Positions 27,187 through 36,476 of a stretch of DNA of 64,000 nt are shown here, piece by piece. The notes below the pieces were generated by a model. It saw only the letters and a program-made list of their open reading frames with translations. It searched no databases and was not told the DNA's origin. The position numbers and the translations under genes are program-made. How positions within the stretch are numbered: the first letter of the stretch is position 1; the number at the start of each line of letters is the position of its first letter. The DNA is from Algoriphagus oliviformis (GTDB lineage Bacteria > Bacteroidota > Bacteroidia > Cytophagales > Cyclobacteriaceae), in NCBI RefSeq assembly GCF_017254915.1, contig NZ_JAFKCT010000001.1, positions 124,001 through 188,000 of the forward strand, given 5' to 3'.

Positions 27187-28002
27187 TTACCACTCCCAGA
27201 GGGAGTTTTCGAATTCTAACAACTTGTATTCAAAATCCAAGGAATTGAGATAGGCCTGCATCTCCGGACTTGGATGGTCCGCCGACACCAAGTCGGCAAT
27301 CAACGCATCATCCGGATTGGTAAACCTCCTCACTACCGACCTGAACAGCCTCGACTCAAACGCTTCGTCGTAAGTCAAGCTTTTGGAGATGTTCTGGAAA
27401 TTGATCCATCTCGCGGTAGGATGGTTCTTGAAGTAGTTCACGAAATCCTTGTAGCGGATGAACGCCACTGATTTTTGACCCGCATTGGAATTGGTCTGGG
27501 ACGGCATCACCAGCTCGATGTATTTGATGTCAAACACCAAGTCGGAGTGATGTCTGTCGAAGACAAAATCCTCTTTGAAATCGAGGTAGTAAAGCTGCTT
27601 GGAGAAAATGGAATCGCCATTGGCAGAGATCCAGAAGTTGTCCTGAAATTCGGCGATGGAAAGCGGCTTGGTAAACTCGGCATCGGCAAAGACTTCGAGC
27701 GCGTTCTCATCCACCACCGCTTTGTAGATGTGGTTGACTATACCGTTTGCCTTGTTGTCACCAGAGCCATACAGTGAGAGGTTGTACTTCTCGCGCAGGT
27801 CTATCCTTCTCCACACAGAGATTTGATACATCTTGTCATCGTCCCGGATCCGCTTCGCCGAATACACGGTATCCATCGAAAACTGGCGATCCCCATATCC
27901 AGAAGGATTGACGCTAGTGGCCACCTGCGCGTTTCCACTCAAGGGAAGGAGCCCAGCGGCCAGCAAAAGAGCCAAGAAGATGTGTTGCACAAATCGTTTC
28001 AT
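27187..28002 (-). CDS. gldN: Gliding motility / T9SS ring protein GldN (PorN)
   Basis: Periplasmic partner of GldK that forms the ring under the outer membrane in the type IX secretion system. 271 residues with a signal peptide (MKRFVQHIFLALLLAAGLLPLSGNAQ). The mature part contains family-typical strings such as DTVYSAKRIRDDDKMYQISVWRRIDLREKYN and VDENALEVFADAEFTKPL. Last gene of the gldKLMN set, 25 bp after gldM, with a bidirectional terminator behind it. The order K-L-M-N matches porKLMN of Porphyromonas. Confidence 0.95.
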   Translation of the reverse strand: MKRFVQHIFLALLLAAGLLPLSGNAQVATSVNPSGYGDRQFSMDTVYSAKRIRDDDKMYQISVWRRIDLREKYNLSLYGSGDNKANGIVNHIYKAVVDENALEVFADAEFTKPLSIAEFQDNFWISANGDSIFSKQLYYLDFKEDFVFDRHHSDLVFDIKYIELVMPSQTNSNAGQKSVAFIRYKDFVNYFKNHPTARWINFQNISKSLTYDEAFESRLFRSVVRRFTNPDDALIADLVSADHPSPEMQAYLNSLDFEYKLLEFENSLWEW

Positions 28003-28027
28003 AATAGCTTTATTTTAATCGTACTGC

Positions 28028-29626
28028 TTACTTGACTGCAATACGCTTGATTTCTCTCAGTTCAGAGTTGATTTTATTGCCTCTGAAGTTGGTTCTGGTC
28101 ACTTGGGTTACCCGTACGACGATGTCGTCACCTGGTCTTGCACTTTCCAAGAGAGAGCGCATGCTTCCTCCGATCGGCACGGTCTGGCGAGGCACTTCAC
28201 TTCTCAGCAACACCAGCTCGCCGCCGGTCACCTCAAAGTTGGAGTCCTTGGCCATGGTGCGTGCGAAAGTCGGCTCTGGTACAGCCACTACCTTCATGCT
28301 GTTTAGGGTGTTGAGTGCTTGCGCCTGGCTCATGTCAATTTCGCTGCCGTTGCCACCGACTACCTTGATGGTAGGAGCTGGAACCGGCTTAATATCAAAC
28401 GCCACATCTCCGATTTTATTTCCGCCACTGCTGACACCGATGGTCACCTTGCCTGAAGCTCCCGGAATGATGGTCACTTGGCCTGGCTTGCTACCTTTGA
28501 TGGACTGGCCATTGTTGATCGCGAATTCAGGAGAGTAGGTATTGCCCAAAGCAGGCACCTCGATCAGCAATTCGTTGGCACAGTCGGCGTATAGCTGCTG
28601 CACTACTTCAGAGGAAACTTTGATTACCGGCTGAGCGACGAAGTATTCATATTCCACAGGAATCACTTGGTCTTCGCCACCTACGTTGGTGACGATCTGT
28701 CCAGTGAGCAGCTGACGGGAAAGACCCTTGTCATCATAGCTTGATGCTGGAGCGACGGTAAATTCAACCTTACCAAATCCGTTCTCCACAGGAACAGAGC
28801 GTCCGCCCAAAGTCATCGTCGGAGCTGCAGAAGAAGAAGCAGATGCAATAAACATGTCTCCTTGGAACTTGGTACCAGCAGCCACCACATTGGAGACTGC
28901 GGCGATCTTACCTTCCAAAATATCCGCCTTGAAGTAGAAGGAGCCCAATGTGCTTGCAATTTGCGCAAGCGATTCACTTTCGATGTTCAATACTTCGTTT
29001 TGGAACTGGGTAAGCAAAGTCATCACCGCACCAACGGGAGACTTCACAAAGTTCAGGTTGACAAAGCTCTTTCCTCTTACATCCCTGTCGTTAGCAAAGA
29101 TCTCGATGTCTTTGGCATCCAGTGCGATAGGCTTGTAGTTTACGCCAGTGATCCCCACTCCATTGAGGATTTCGGAAATCTGGGCCGGATAAGCATTCAA
29201 TTTAGCCTGCAACTCATCGCCTCTACCCGCATTGGCAAACATGTTGCCGGTGATCTCGGTATTTTTCAGCGCAGAGTTGACAAAGTTTCCCTCGTCATTC
29301 TTTGCGTTGGACGTGGCGATCAGCTCTTGCTTCAGCTCCTCAAGGTAAGTGTAGATTTCCGAGGTTGCGGCTCTTACCTGCTCTGACGCCCCTACCTTTG
29401 GCACGTCCCGAGGGTTGTTACCCTGCTCTTCTACCGTCGCCTTGATCGAGTTGACGGTAGATTGGTTTTTTGAAATAAAATTTCTGGAAGTGCGCTCCAT
29501 CCCATCATTGATGAGGACGAACTTCTGGAGGATCTGATTACTTACCTGGAGGGCCAAAAGGGCCGTCAAAACCAGGTACATCATCCCGATCATCCGCTGT
29601 CTAGGTGTTTCTTTTGCTCCTGCCAT
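28028..29626 (-). CDS. gldM: T9SS motor protein GldM (PorM)
   Basis: Inner-membrane protein of the proton-powered T9SS motor. 532 residues: one N-terminal membrane helix (MIGMMYLVLTALLALQVSNQIL, residues ~11-35) and a long periplasmic part built from a helical domain followed by beta domains. Family strings include the N-terminal AGAKETPRQRMIGMMYLVLTALLALQVS. Together with GldL it forms a 2:5 complex whose periplasmic arm contacts the GldK/GldN ring. It lies 37 bp after gldL and 25 bp before gldN. Confidence 0.96.
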   Translation of the reverse strand: MAGAKETPRQRMIGMMYLVLTALLALQVSNQILQKFVLINDGMERTSRNFISKNQSTVNSIKATVEEQGNNPRDVPKVGASEQVRAATSEIYTYLEELKQELIATSNAKNDEGNFVNSALKNTEITGNMFANAGRGDELQAKLNAYPAQISEILNGVGITGVNYKPIALDAKDIEIFANDRDVRGKSFVNLNFVKSPVGAVMTLLTQFQNEVLNIESESLAQIASTLGSFYFKADILEGKIAAVSNVVAAGTKFQGDMFIASASSSAAPTMTLGGRSVPVENGFGKVEFTVAPASSYDDKGLSRQLLTGQIVTNVGGEDQVIPVEYEYFVAQPVIKVSSEVVQQLYADCANELLIEVPALGNTYSPEFAINNGQSIKGSKPGQVTIIPGASGKVTIGVSSGGNKIGDVAFDIKPVPAPTIKVVGGNGSEIDMSQAQALNTLNSMKVVAVPEPTFARTMAKDSNFEVTGGELVLLRSEVPRQTVPIGGSMRSLLESARPGDDIVVRVTQVTRTNFRGNKINSELREIKRIAVK

Positions 29627-29663
29627 CTCTCTAGCTTTCGGTTCTTTAGATGATTAGGATAGA

Positions 29664-30446
29664 TTAACCTTTCATGGCGGAAAGCATTCCACCATAGATT
29701 TTGTTGAGTGAGCTTACGTTTTGGTTCAGCTTAGCCAATTCATTCTTGAACGCTTCGGTTTCTTTTCCGGCTTCGGAAAGTCCCTGCATCGCCACAGACA
29801 TGTTGCTGTAGAATTTGTTGAGGGTTTTCACGTGGCTGTTGGCATCCTGCAATTCCATTTCGTACACTGCATTCAGAGCAGTCAAGTTTTTGGTCACAGT
29901 CACCACTTGGCTATGGTAAGCTTTGGCATCTTGGGAAGCAGCGGACATCTCGGTAAGGGCCGCCGCAGTTTTGCCGTAGGAAGCGTTCATGTCTACCAAG
30001 GTCTTGGCGGCAGACTTCACGTTGGTTGCATATTCGTTGGTAGCTACAGCCGCATCGGACAAATTACCCATTTTCTCAGCGGAAGTCGCCAGATTTTGCA
30101 TTCCCTTGCCCAAGCTGTCGATCAACTCAGGGCCGATTTTGGCTTTGGACAGCATATCATCCAGCTTGGCAGACACTTCGTCTCCCTTGGCCTTTTGTGG
30201 AGCTCCGCCGGCTAACTGCGGATATATTTTGCTCCAATCCATTTCTTCCTGTCTTGGCTCAAATGAGGACAGGAAAAAGATAATCGCCTCTGTGGTCAGA
30301 CCAACACCAATCATGAGATTGGCACCCTGCCAATCCAGGATCTTGAACATCGCACCGAGGATGACGACAGCAGCACCAATACCATAGACTTTGGGCATGA
30401 CGCTACTGTAAAATTTAGCTTTAAAGGAATTGCTGTTGCTAGCCAT
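29664..30446 (-). CDS. gldL: T9SS motor protein GldL (PorL)
   Basis: Cytoplasmic-membrane stator-like protein of the T9SS motor. 260 residues: two membrane helices near the N-terminus (KVYGIGAAVVILGAMFKILDW and ANLMIGVGLTTEAIIFFLSSF). The second ends with the conserved EAIIFFLSSFEP, whose Glu is the key protonatable residue in this family. The remaining ~190 residues are a cytoplasmic helical coiled region (LVDMNASYGKTAAALTEMSAASQ). It starts 47 bp after gldK. Confidence 0.96.
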   Translation of the reverse strand: MASNSNSFKAKFYSSVMPKVYGIGAAVVILGAMFKILDWQGANLMIGVGLTTEAIIFFLSSFEPRQEEMDWSKIYPQLAGGAPQKAKGDEVSAKLDDMLSKAKIGPELIDSLGKGMQNLATSAEKMGNLSDAAVATNEYATNVKSAAKTLVDMNASYGKTAAALTEMSAASQDAKAYHSQVVTVTKNLTALNAVYEMELQDANSHVKTLNKFYSNMSVAMQGLSEAGKETEAFKNELAKLNQNVSSLNKIYGGMLSAMKG

Positions 30447-30493
30447 TGGGAATTTGTGAATTAAGGTTGAGTTTTATTCTTGTTGTGGGTGGG

Positions 30494-31588
30494 TTATCTC
30501 TTTGTTCTCTTGCTGGACTTCACGTCCATGGATCCTGATCGTCCCATGAAGGTCATCGCAGTACGGAAGCCAATGTGGGCTTGGGTGACATCCTGGTATT
30601 CGTAGGTTCTGGTAGAAGTTTCCAGATAGTGTGCGATGTCTTTCCAGCTACCGCCTCTTACGATCTTTCTTGGCTCGTTGGGATCATCGTATACCGGGTC
30701 CAAATCCCAGGTATCCACTCTGGAAGTAGCCTTGTAGGCATCCATTACCCATTCCGCCACGTTGCCGGACATGTTGTACAGACCAAAGCCGTTGGGGGAA
30801 AACACGTCTACCGGCGCAGTGTAGGCAAATCCATCGTCGATGTAGTTACCTCTGCCAGGCTTGAAGTTTGCCATCAGGCAGCCTCTTTTGTTTTTTAGAT
30901 AAGGTCCGCCCCAAGGGTACTTGGCGACATCCTTGCCACCTTTGGCAGCGTATTCCCACTCCGCCTCAGATGGCAGTCTGAAAGAAGGCACGTCAAAGTC
31001 GGACTCGTCATTTGCACGAAGGTGATACGTTCTCCACTCGCAGTATTTCTGAGCCTGATCCCATGAAACGCCAACCACGGGATAGTTGTCAAATGCGGGG
31101 TGGTCAAAATAGAACTCCATCAGTGGGTCTCCATAGTGATAGGAAAAACTGGTAGACCAGACAGTAGTATCGGGTCTAAGCTCTTCGTAGTTGAATGTCG
31201 GGGGATCTTTCAGTGTGGTAGGTGTGCCGGTGGCCAACTCGCCATTTTTCACCGCCTCCAAAAACTGTCTGTATTTATTGTTGGACACTTCGTACTTGTC
31301 CATGAAAAATTCAGAGATCGTAATCTGCTTGTTCATCGATGACTGGGAGTAGGCAATGTCCTCATCAGACTGCCCCATCCAAAAAGTACCGGCTTTGACA
31401 GGCACCATGTCGATGGGTAGGTTTTGCTGCCAGCTTGCACGCTTGGGAACTCCGGTCACCTCACCACGTCTGTTGGCTTTTTCACTTGCCGAACCCTTCT
31501 TATTAAATAGCCCGCAACCTGGTAGTAGTGTTGCAATGGCCAAGCCTAGTGTAATAGGCATTAAGCGGAGTCTCATTTTTTTATACAT
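30494..31588 (-). CDS. gldK: T9SS ring lipoprotein GldK (PorK)
   Basis: Outer-membrane lipoprotein that with GldN forms the periplasmic ring of the T9SS. From the ATG at 31588 it has 364 residues, with signal peptide and lipobox (MYKKMRLRLMPITLGLAIATLLPGCG). The body is a formylglycine-generating-enzyme/sulfatase-modifying-like fold: MVPVKAGTFWMGQSDEDIAYSQ, PVVGVSWDQAQKYCEWRTYHLR, LPSEAEWEYAAKGG and MSGNVAEWVMDA, the usual GldK signature. A longer frame opens with TTG at 31624, and ATG at 31576 is also possible. Upstream lies a porP/sprF homologue and a weak promoter; downstream are gldL, gldM and gldN. Confidence 0.95.
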   Translation of the reverse strand: MYKKMRLRLMPITLGLAIATLLPGCGLFNKKGSASEKANRRGEVTGVPKRASWQQNLPIDMVPVKAGTFWMGQSDEDIAYSQSSMNKQITISEFFMDKYEVSNNKYRQFLEAVKNGELATGTPTTLKDPPTFNYEELRPDTTVWSTSFSYHYGDPLMEFYFDHPAFDNYPVVGVSWDQAQKYCEWRTYHLRANDESDFDVPSFRLPSEAEWEYAAKGGKDVAKYPWGGPYLKNKRGCLMANFKPGRGNYIDDGFAYTAPVDVFSPNGFGLYNMSGNVAEWVMDAYKATSRVDTWDLDPVYDDPNEPRKIVRGGSWKDIAHYLETSTRTYEYQDVTQAHIGFRTAMTFMGRSGSMDVKSSKRTKR

Positions 31589-31646
31589 AAATGGCGTTTT
31601 TGAAATCATCAATTTTTTGCCCAATCTAAAACCTACTTGAATCGCC

Positions 31647-31654
31647 GAAATTTA
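31647..31654 (-). promoter_or_regulatory. Candidate -7 element before gldK
   Basis: Read on the minus strand the site is TAAATTTC, one base from TAnnTTTG. Two TTTG boxes lie 15 and 21 bp upstream (complement at 31670-31673 and 31676-31679), the second near the expected -33. It would allow gldKLMN to be transcribed apart from porP. One mismatch, so weak. Confidence 0.35.
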
Positions 31655-31756
31655 GAGGAATTAGGCCCACAAATGCAAATAACCTGCCAATTTTAACCCC
31701 ATTTGTAAACCAATGGAAGTGCCAGAGCACCGTGGTTTTCAATGGAATTGGACAGA

Positions 31757-32737
31757 TTAAAACCTGTATCTCGGGGTTCTCTGGATCACCCGATCCACCA
31801 CCCTACTGGCCGTGGGAAGCGCATATCTCAACATCAATTCATGGCTGGTGGGCGATTTTGCGTCCAGCCCCCCCGTCACCAAATCAAAAGCATAGCCCAA
31901 TTTAAGGGAATTATCCCGCAACAAGCTGTAGCCTATGATCAAAGAAACCGATTCTTCCCCGCGGTAAGCTATCCCCCCATTAATCTTGTTCTGATGTGTT
32001 GCCATAACGCTCACATCGTAGGAAAAATTATTGAAGGAAACGGTTTTTATGAGTAGGCTCGGCTCTATTCTCAATTGTCCGATAGGCCGTACCCTGTAGC
32101 CAAAGAGGAAGTAGGAATGGTTTTTCAGCTGGTTTGCGTAGCTCGCGTCGCCAAAGTCAAAAGTAGGTTGATTCAGATGCTTAGAGCTTATGCCCAAATA
32201 ATAATTGTTCCTGTCATATAATATTCCCGCACCAAAGTCCAATGCTAGTTGGCTTTCCTTTCCCGACTGGGGCAGGTTGGGTTCAGGATTGACCACTACC
32301 AAGTCGCCATAGTCCAGCGAGCTGGAGTACATGCCCACATAGCCGCCCAGGCTCAAGGTGCCTCGGCGCACTTTCTTGTGATAGGCCCCCTTGAGGTTGA
32401 CTTCCAGATTGCTGGTCGCACCGATCTGATCATTGACGATGGAGAGGCCATACCCGATATTTTTGGAGTCAAGCCTTCCCTCCGCCGTGATGAGCTGGGT
32501 GGTCGGTGCACCTCCCTGTCCTGAGCTGGTCGTGTAGCCTGCCCATTGGGATCTGTGCAGAGCCGAAAACCGATAGCCGCCCTCCTTGCCCGCAAAGGCA
32601 GGATTATAAAACATGCCGTTGTACATGTATTGGGTAAACTGGGCGTCTTGCTGCGCCTGGGCCTGTGCTGCACACAAAAACAGCAGCAATGATAATCCAA
32701 GCTTTAAAAAGTAATCCAATCGGCTTTTGGTAGTCAT
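31757..32737 (-). CDS. porP: PorP/SprF-family type IX secretion outer-membrane protein
   Basis: Outer-membrane beta-barrel protein of the T9SS. 326 residues from MTTKSRLDYFLK with a signal peptide ending AAQAQAQ. The mature start QDAQFTQYMYNGMFYNPAFAGKEG is the family signature. The rest alternates in the style of beta strands and ends in an aromatic residue (RYRF). In Porphyromonas porP leads the porPKLMN operon; here it precedes gldK, so it is the ring-operon PorP rather than one of the many stand-alone SprF paralogues that serve particular substrates. The 5' end of the longer frame (to 32806) overlaps the hemD region and was not used. Confidence 0.9.
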   Translation of the reverse strand: MTTKSRLDYFLKLGLSLLLFLCAAQAQAQQDAQFTQYMYNGMFYNPAFAGKEGGYRFSALHRSQWAGYTTSSGQGGAPTTQLITAEGRLDSKNIGYGLSIVNDQIGATSNLEVNLKGAYHKKVRRGTLSLGGYVGMYSSSLDYGDLVVVNPEPNLPQSGKESQLALDFGAGILYDRNNYYLGISSKHLNQPTFDFGDASYANQLKNHSYFLFGYRVRPIGQLRIEPSLLIKTVSFNNFSYDVSVMATHQNKINGGIAYRGEESVSLIIGYSLLRDNSLKLGYAFDLVTGGLDAKSPTSHELMLRYALPTASRVVDRVIQRTPRYRF

Positions 32738-32809
32738 TTGGCTGAGGTCTCTCAATTTTAAACTAGTGTATGAATTTAAACTGAAAAACCACAGCAAATG
32801 ATACAAGTT

Positions 32810-33583
32810 TTACAAATTGTTGGCCTTTTTGATATAGAGCTCCAAGGCGCCGGTCATACTCGGGGCGTTGGGCATAGGGGCCTCGATATCGAGTATCAGA
32901 TCCATTTCGCGCACCGCCGCCGAAGTGGTGGGGCCGAATGCCGCGATACGCGTATTGCCCTGGACAAAGTCCGGGAAGTTGCTTTTCAGCGACTTGATCC
33001 CTGAGGGGCTGAAGAATGCGAGGATATCGTACTTCACGTCTGCCAAGTCGGAAAGGTCCGCTGCCACGGTATGGTAGATGATCGCCTCGGTAAACGCGAT
33101 GCTGTGTTTTTCCATGTAACCCGGGATATCGTCTTTGCGGATATCCGAGCATGGGAAAAGATACTTCTCGTTTTTGTGTTTTTTGAAATAGTCAAAAAGA
33201 TCCTCAGCCGTCTTTTGGCCTACAAAAAGCTTGCGTTTGCGGATGACGATGTACTTCTGCAGGTAGTGTGCGGTCTGGTCCGAAATACAGAAGTATTTCA
33301 TCTCTGCGGGCATCTCGATCTTGAATTCCTTGCAGATCGCAAAGAAATGGTCGATCGCATTGCGGCTGGTAAAAATGATGGCCGTATGCTTCAGGATATC
33401 GATCTTCTGCTTTCTGAATTCCTTTGGTGGGACTGGCTCTACCTTGATAAACTGTCTGAAGTCTATTTTCAGCTTGTACTTCTCCGCCAACTGCAGGTAG
33501 GGGGAATTAGCATCAGTAGGCTTGGGCTGGGAAACTAGGATACTCTTTACTGGCTTAAAGCGATCTTTTGGAGCTGCACTCAT
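32810..33583 (-). CDS. hemD: Uroporphyrinogen-III synthase
   Basis: Cyclises hydroxymethylbilane with D-ring inversion to give uroporphyrinogen III, the branch point to haem, sirohaem and corrinoids. 257 residues. Sequence similarity within HemD is low, but typical spots are present: ILVSQPKPTD at the start, AIIFTSRNAIDHFF (the first domain motif), YLFPCSDIRKDDIP and DILAFFSPSGIKSLKSNF with AFGPTTSAAVRE (second domain). The two-domain Rossmann-like layout fits the ~250-residue family length. It lies between DUF4271 (34 bp) and porP (72 bp). No other early haem genes adjoin it, although hemW starts 3 kb upstream. Confidence 0.87.
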   Translation of the reverse strand: MSAAPKDRFKPVKSILVSQPKPTDANSPYLQLAEKYKLKIDFRQFIKVEPVPPKEFRKQKIDILKHTAIIFTSRNAIDHFFAICKEFKIEMPAEMKYFCISDQTAHYLQKYIVIRKRKLFVGQKTAEDLFDYFKKHKNEKYLFPCSDIRKDDIPGYMEKHSIAFTEAIIYHTVAADLSDLADVKYDILAFFSPSGIKSLKSNFPDFVQGNTRIAAFGPTTSAAVREMDLILDIEAPMPNAPSMTGALELYIKKANNL

Positions 33584-33617
33584 GCTAATTTTATTCCTTT
33601 ATTATAGTTCGATTGCA

Positions 33618-34739
33618 TCACTGACCTAGATCCATAATCCATTTTGCGAGGATTAGAAAAGGTACTAATTCTGCGATGCAAAGGTAAGTAAATAAATGGT
33701 ATTTCTTAAAACTCAACCTACTCATCATAATCAGGAACAGTCCCAGCACCCCGAAAATGTAAAACCAGAAAAAGCCCAAAAGCAGCAGGGAGAGGGCAGA
33801 TTCAAGGCCTGAAAAATCGTTGGAGACAAAATACGCCCCCACCAAGAGTACCACCGCACACCCAAAGACCACCAGCCTCAGCAGGTAAAAAAAGTGGGAA
33901 AACTCTGCCTTCCCTAAGTCAAACAGATAGGAGATGAGCTTGATCGCGATAAACTTCACGATCGTCAAAGCCAAGATCAGGAAAGCACCGCCCAGCCACA
34001 CCGTGAGCAGGGAGGAATAGTCCAGTCCTATCCAGGTCTCCAGCCAGTCTTTGCTGAACACCACCAGGCTCGTCACCGCACCCTGGGAGATCATCATCGC
34101 CACGATCAGGATGTAGAAGATCACGTCGAAGGAAAAAAACTTCTGCAGGTTGCCACTGTCCGAAAAGTCCTCCGCGTTGATCACAGACAAGGGCTGTAGC
34201 ATCATCGCCAGCAGGTAGGGATAGGCCAACTTGTACAGTGCCAGGAAGAAAAGGATGATAAAAAGCGCCGTAAAATAGAAGTCTTTCACCGGCTGCGGGA
34301 CAAAGCGTCCCGTGATGGGATTGCCCTCCGGATCCACAGACGCCTCCCGGATACTGCTCAAGCCCAACACTTTTTGGATGCTGGTCTTCTTGGGACCCAG
34401 ATTCGGACTGACAACGGTAAAGGTCACCGTATCCTGTCCAAACTCAGCCTGAAAATCCGCCAGGGAGCGAAAGAAAACCGTGTCTCTAGACGTCAGCCTC
34501 CACAGCTTGCCATCGATGAAAACCGTGGACTTGGACGGAAGCTTGATTCGTAGATTGGACTCGGGAAAGCTTGCCAGATCCACCTGCAGGTCGATCCTAT
34601 TGTTGCTGCCCAGCCAAGATTCCTCCTGGGCAGATTCCCAGAGTCCATCGTAATTTTCCAAGACTTGGGCACGGGCACCCAAACTCAGGAAAACGAGAAA
34701 CAAAAACAGCAAGCGGACTTTACACATAGACTGATTCAC
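33618..34739 (-). CDS. DUF4271 membrane protein
   Basis: 373 residues: a signal peptide (LLFLFLVFLSLGARAQ), a ~120-residue soluble segment (periplasmic by the signal peptide, containing VDLASFPESNLRIKLPSK and TVSPNLGPKKTSI-type strings), then seven or so membrane helices from residue ~150 on (FYFTALFIILFFLALYKL to FTYLCIAELVPFLILAKWIMDLG). This architecture belongs to DUF4271. Function is unknown. In Bacteroidota it is commonly found beside hemD, as here. Its start lies 3 bp past the stop of the BamA-like gene, so the two are translationally close. A link to the T9SS operon downstream is suggested by co-direction only. Confidence 0.82.
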   Translation of the reverse strand: MNQSMCKVRLLFLFLVFLSLGARAQVLENYDGLWESAQEESWLGSNNRIDLQVDLASFPESNLRIKLPSKSTVFIDGKLWRLTSRDTVFFRSLADFQAEFGQDTVTFTVVSPNLGPKKTSIQKVLGLSSIREASVDPEGNPITGRFVPQPVKDFYFTALFIILFFLALYKLAYPYLLAMMLQPLSVINAEDFSDSGNLQKFFSFDVIFYILIVAMMISQGAVTSLVVFSKDWLETWIGLDYSSLLTVWLGGAFLILALTIVKFIAIKLISYLFDLGKAEFSHFFYLLRLVVFGCAVVLLVGAYFVSNDFSGLESALSLLLLGFFWFYIFGVLGLFLIMMSRLSFKKYHLFTYLCIAELVPFLILAKWIMDLGQ

Positions 34740-34742
34740 CTT

Positions 34743-36431
34743 CTAAAACCTCGCCAAGTAACCAAAGTGTATCCTGGAATAGGAAAAAGACAAAGGCTGG
34801 GTATTGGATCTTCCCAACGCAAACACAAAACTGAATAATCCTCCGTCAGTGTCCAAATTGATTCCTGTCCCAAATGCAAAAGGGCGGTCGATTTTTTCGT
34901 TGGCGTAGGGATTTTGCACCACTCCCAAGTCGGTGAACAGCACCAGATACGAGCTTTGGTCAAGGAACAGCCGCTGCTCCAGATTCAGGTAACCATAGCT
35001 TTTAGCGAAAAAGCTCTTTTCATTGAAGCCCCGGATACTTTTCAGTCCTCCCACGCGAAAAAACTCGTTGACAAAGAGGTTCTCGTTTTCCAGCAAAGCT
35101 CCCACGCCGCGGATCCACATCCCCCAGCCTGGCTTCACAAAAAAGTGTTTTTCGACCGAAAACCAAGCCTGGTACTGGGGAGAGGACTCGTCCAATCCCT
35201 CGTAGGCCTCCTCAGGCAGCCCCGTGTTTTCGAGGATCTTTTTGTTTCCCAGCGAAAATTGCCCCTGAATCCTCAGCCCCCTCCTTGGCGTAGTCGGAGA
35301 ATCCAGCCTGTCCCAGTCCAGTCCCATCCCGTACCTGTTCCAGCGGTAGTCGATGGCGCTCGGCAAGTCTTGCCCGCTCCCAAAGCCCTCCACGGAAATC
35401 AGGTCTCCAGCCTGCCTTCTGGTGAAAAAGCTCAGGTATGCCCCGTCAGAAGCCCGATATCCAAAGTCCAAATCCAAACTTCGGTTGACAAAGCTTGAGT
35501 CCTGCTTGAGAAGGGAAAAACCTAGCTGAAAATCCAGTGGCAAACGGAACACAAAGGCCTCCTTGGCCCGAATATCGAGCGACTGGGACTGCACATTGAG
35601 GCGTTGCCACTGGATGGAAAAGTCCCTCCCCTTGCCTCCCAAGTGATACAAGCGCAGGTCCACCTCGCCGGTGATGAGCACTTTGCCGGGTTCGTTTTCA
35701 TTGGGAAGCAGGCCCACTACACCGTCAAACACATTGAACCGCCGGTCCTGCAGGGTGAAAATCGGTCTGGCCTGCCGGGTCTGAAAGGTCAGCTCCGGCA
35801 CACCGACCAAGGTAAAATAGGGAGACTTGCGAAGCGTCTGGGCCGCTTTTTCCAGATCACTCTGAGAAAACGCTGTGCCTGGATTCAACCTGGAAAGCTG
35901 CTGCACATAGACCTCCTTGGTCTTGCTATTTCCGGCCACTGTCAGGCTGTCCCACGTGATATAGGGCCCCGACTGGTAATCCATCCGCCCGGAAAGCACC
36001 GCTCCCTCGACTTGAATACTGTCTATCCTCAGTTCCGCAAAGGGATAGCCACTGTCCTCAGCCAGCTCCAGTACCAGCTCCATCCATTCGTAGGGAGCGG
36101 GATAGGACAAGTCCGGCTTTCCCAATTTTTCCACGAAAGGGCTCGGTACATTTCCCTCGGCGATTTCCTTCCAGCCAAAAAGCCTGCCCGGCGCCCAGGC
36201 AAATAGCACCGTGTCTCCGCTTCTGCTTTCGCTAAAAAAGCCCTCCAAATAGCCTTGCCTCAGGAAGGCTTGCGCGAGAGAGTCCCGCTTGGCCAGGGCC
36301 TGCGACCTGTCGGAAAGCAAAAGGCTGGCCTCTTTTCCCTCCTCCCAGACCAAGCGAAAAACCTCCTGTCCAAGGCATGTCGCGCTACCGAAAGCCAGCA
36401 AAAACAAGACTGCCAAAAAACAGGACTTCAA
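34743..36431 (-). CDS. Omp85/TamA-like outer-membrane assembly protein
   Basis: 562 residues. N-terminal signal peptide (MKSCFLAVLFLLAFGSATCLGQ), a POTRA-like region (about residues 60-250) and a C-terminal surface-antigen (D15) beta-barrel. The barrel has the conserved RGF motif GGLKSIRGFNEKSF and ends in a phenylalanine after HFGYLARF. Too short and POTRA-poor for BamA itself (the real bamA is at 62311), so it is a TamA-like or other Omp85 relative. The first codon is TTG (36429-36431); no upstream ATG in frame. Head of the minus-strand block that continues with DUF4271, hemD, porP and gldKLMN, and divergent from hemW. Confidence 0.82.
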   Translation of the reverse strand: MKSCFLAVLFLLAFGSATCLGQEVFRLVWEEGKEASLLLSDRSQALAKRDSLAQAFLRQGYLEGFFSESRSGDTVLFAWAPGRLFGWKEIAEGNVPSPFVEKLGKPDLSYPAPYEWMELVLELAEDSGYPFAELRIDSIQVEGAVLSGRMDYQSGPYITWDSLTVAGNSKTKEVYVQQLSRLNPGTAFSQSDLEKAAQTLRKSPYFTLVGVPELTFQTRQARPIFTLQDRRFNVFDGVVGLLPNENEPGKVLITGEVDLRLYHLGGKGRDFSIQWQRLNVQSQSLDIRAKEAFVFRLPLDFQLGFSLLKQDSSFVNRSLDLDFGYRASDGAYLSFFTRRQAGDLISVEGFGSGQDLPSAIDYRWNRYGMGLDWDRLDSPTTPRRGLRIQGQFSLGNKKILENTGLPEEAYEGLDESSPQYQAWFSVEKHFFVKPGWGMWIRGVGALLENENLFVNEFFRVGGLKSIRGFNEKSFFAKSYGYLNLEQRLFLDQSSYLVLFTDLGVVQNPYANEKIDRPFAFGTGINLDTDGGLFSFVFALGRSNTQPLSFSYSRIHFGYLARF

Positions 36432-36476
36432 GGGGCAAAGGGGGATTGGTTATATTCGCAAGTTAATTGAATTCAC

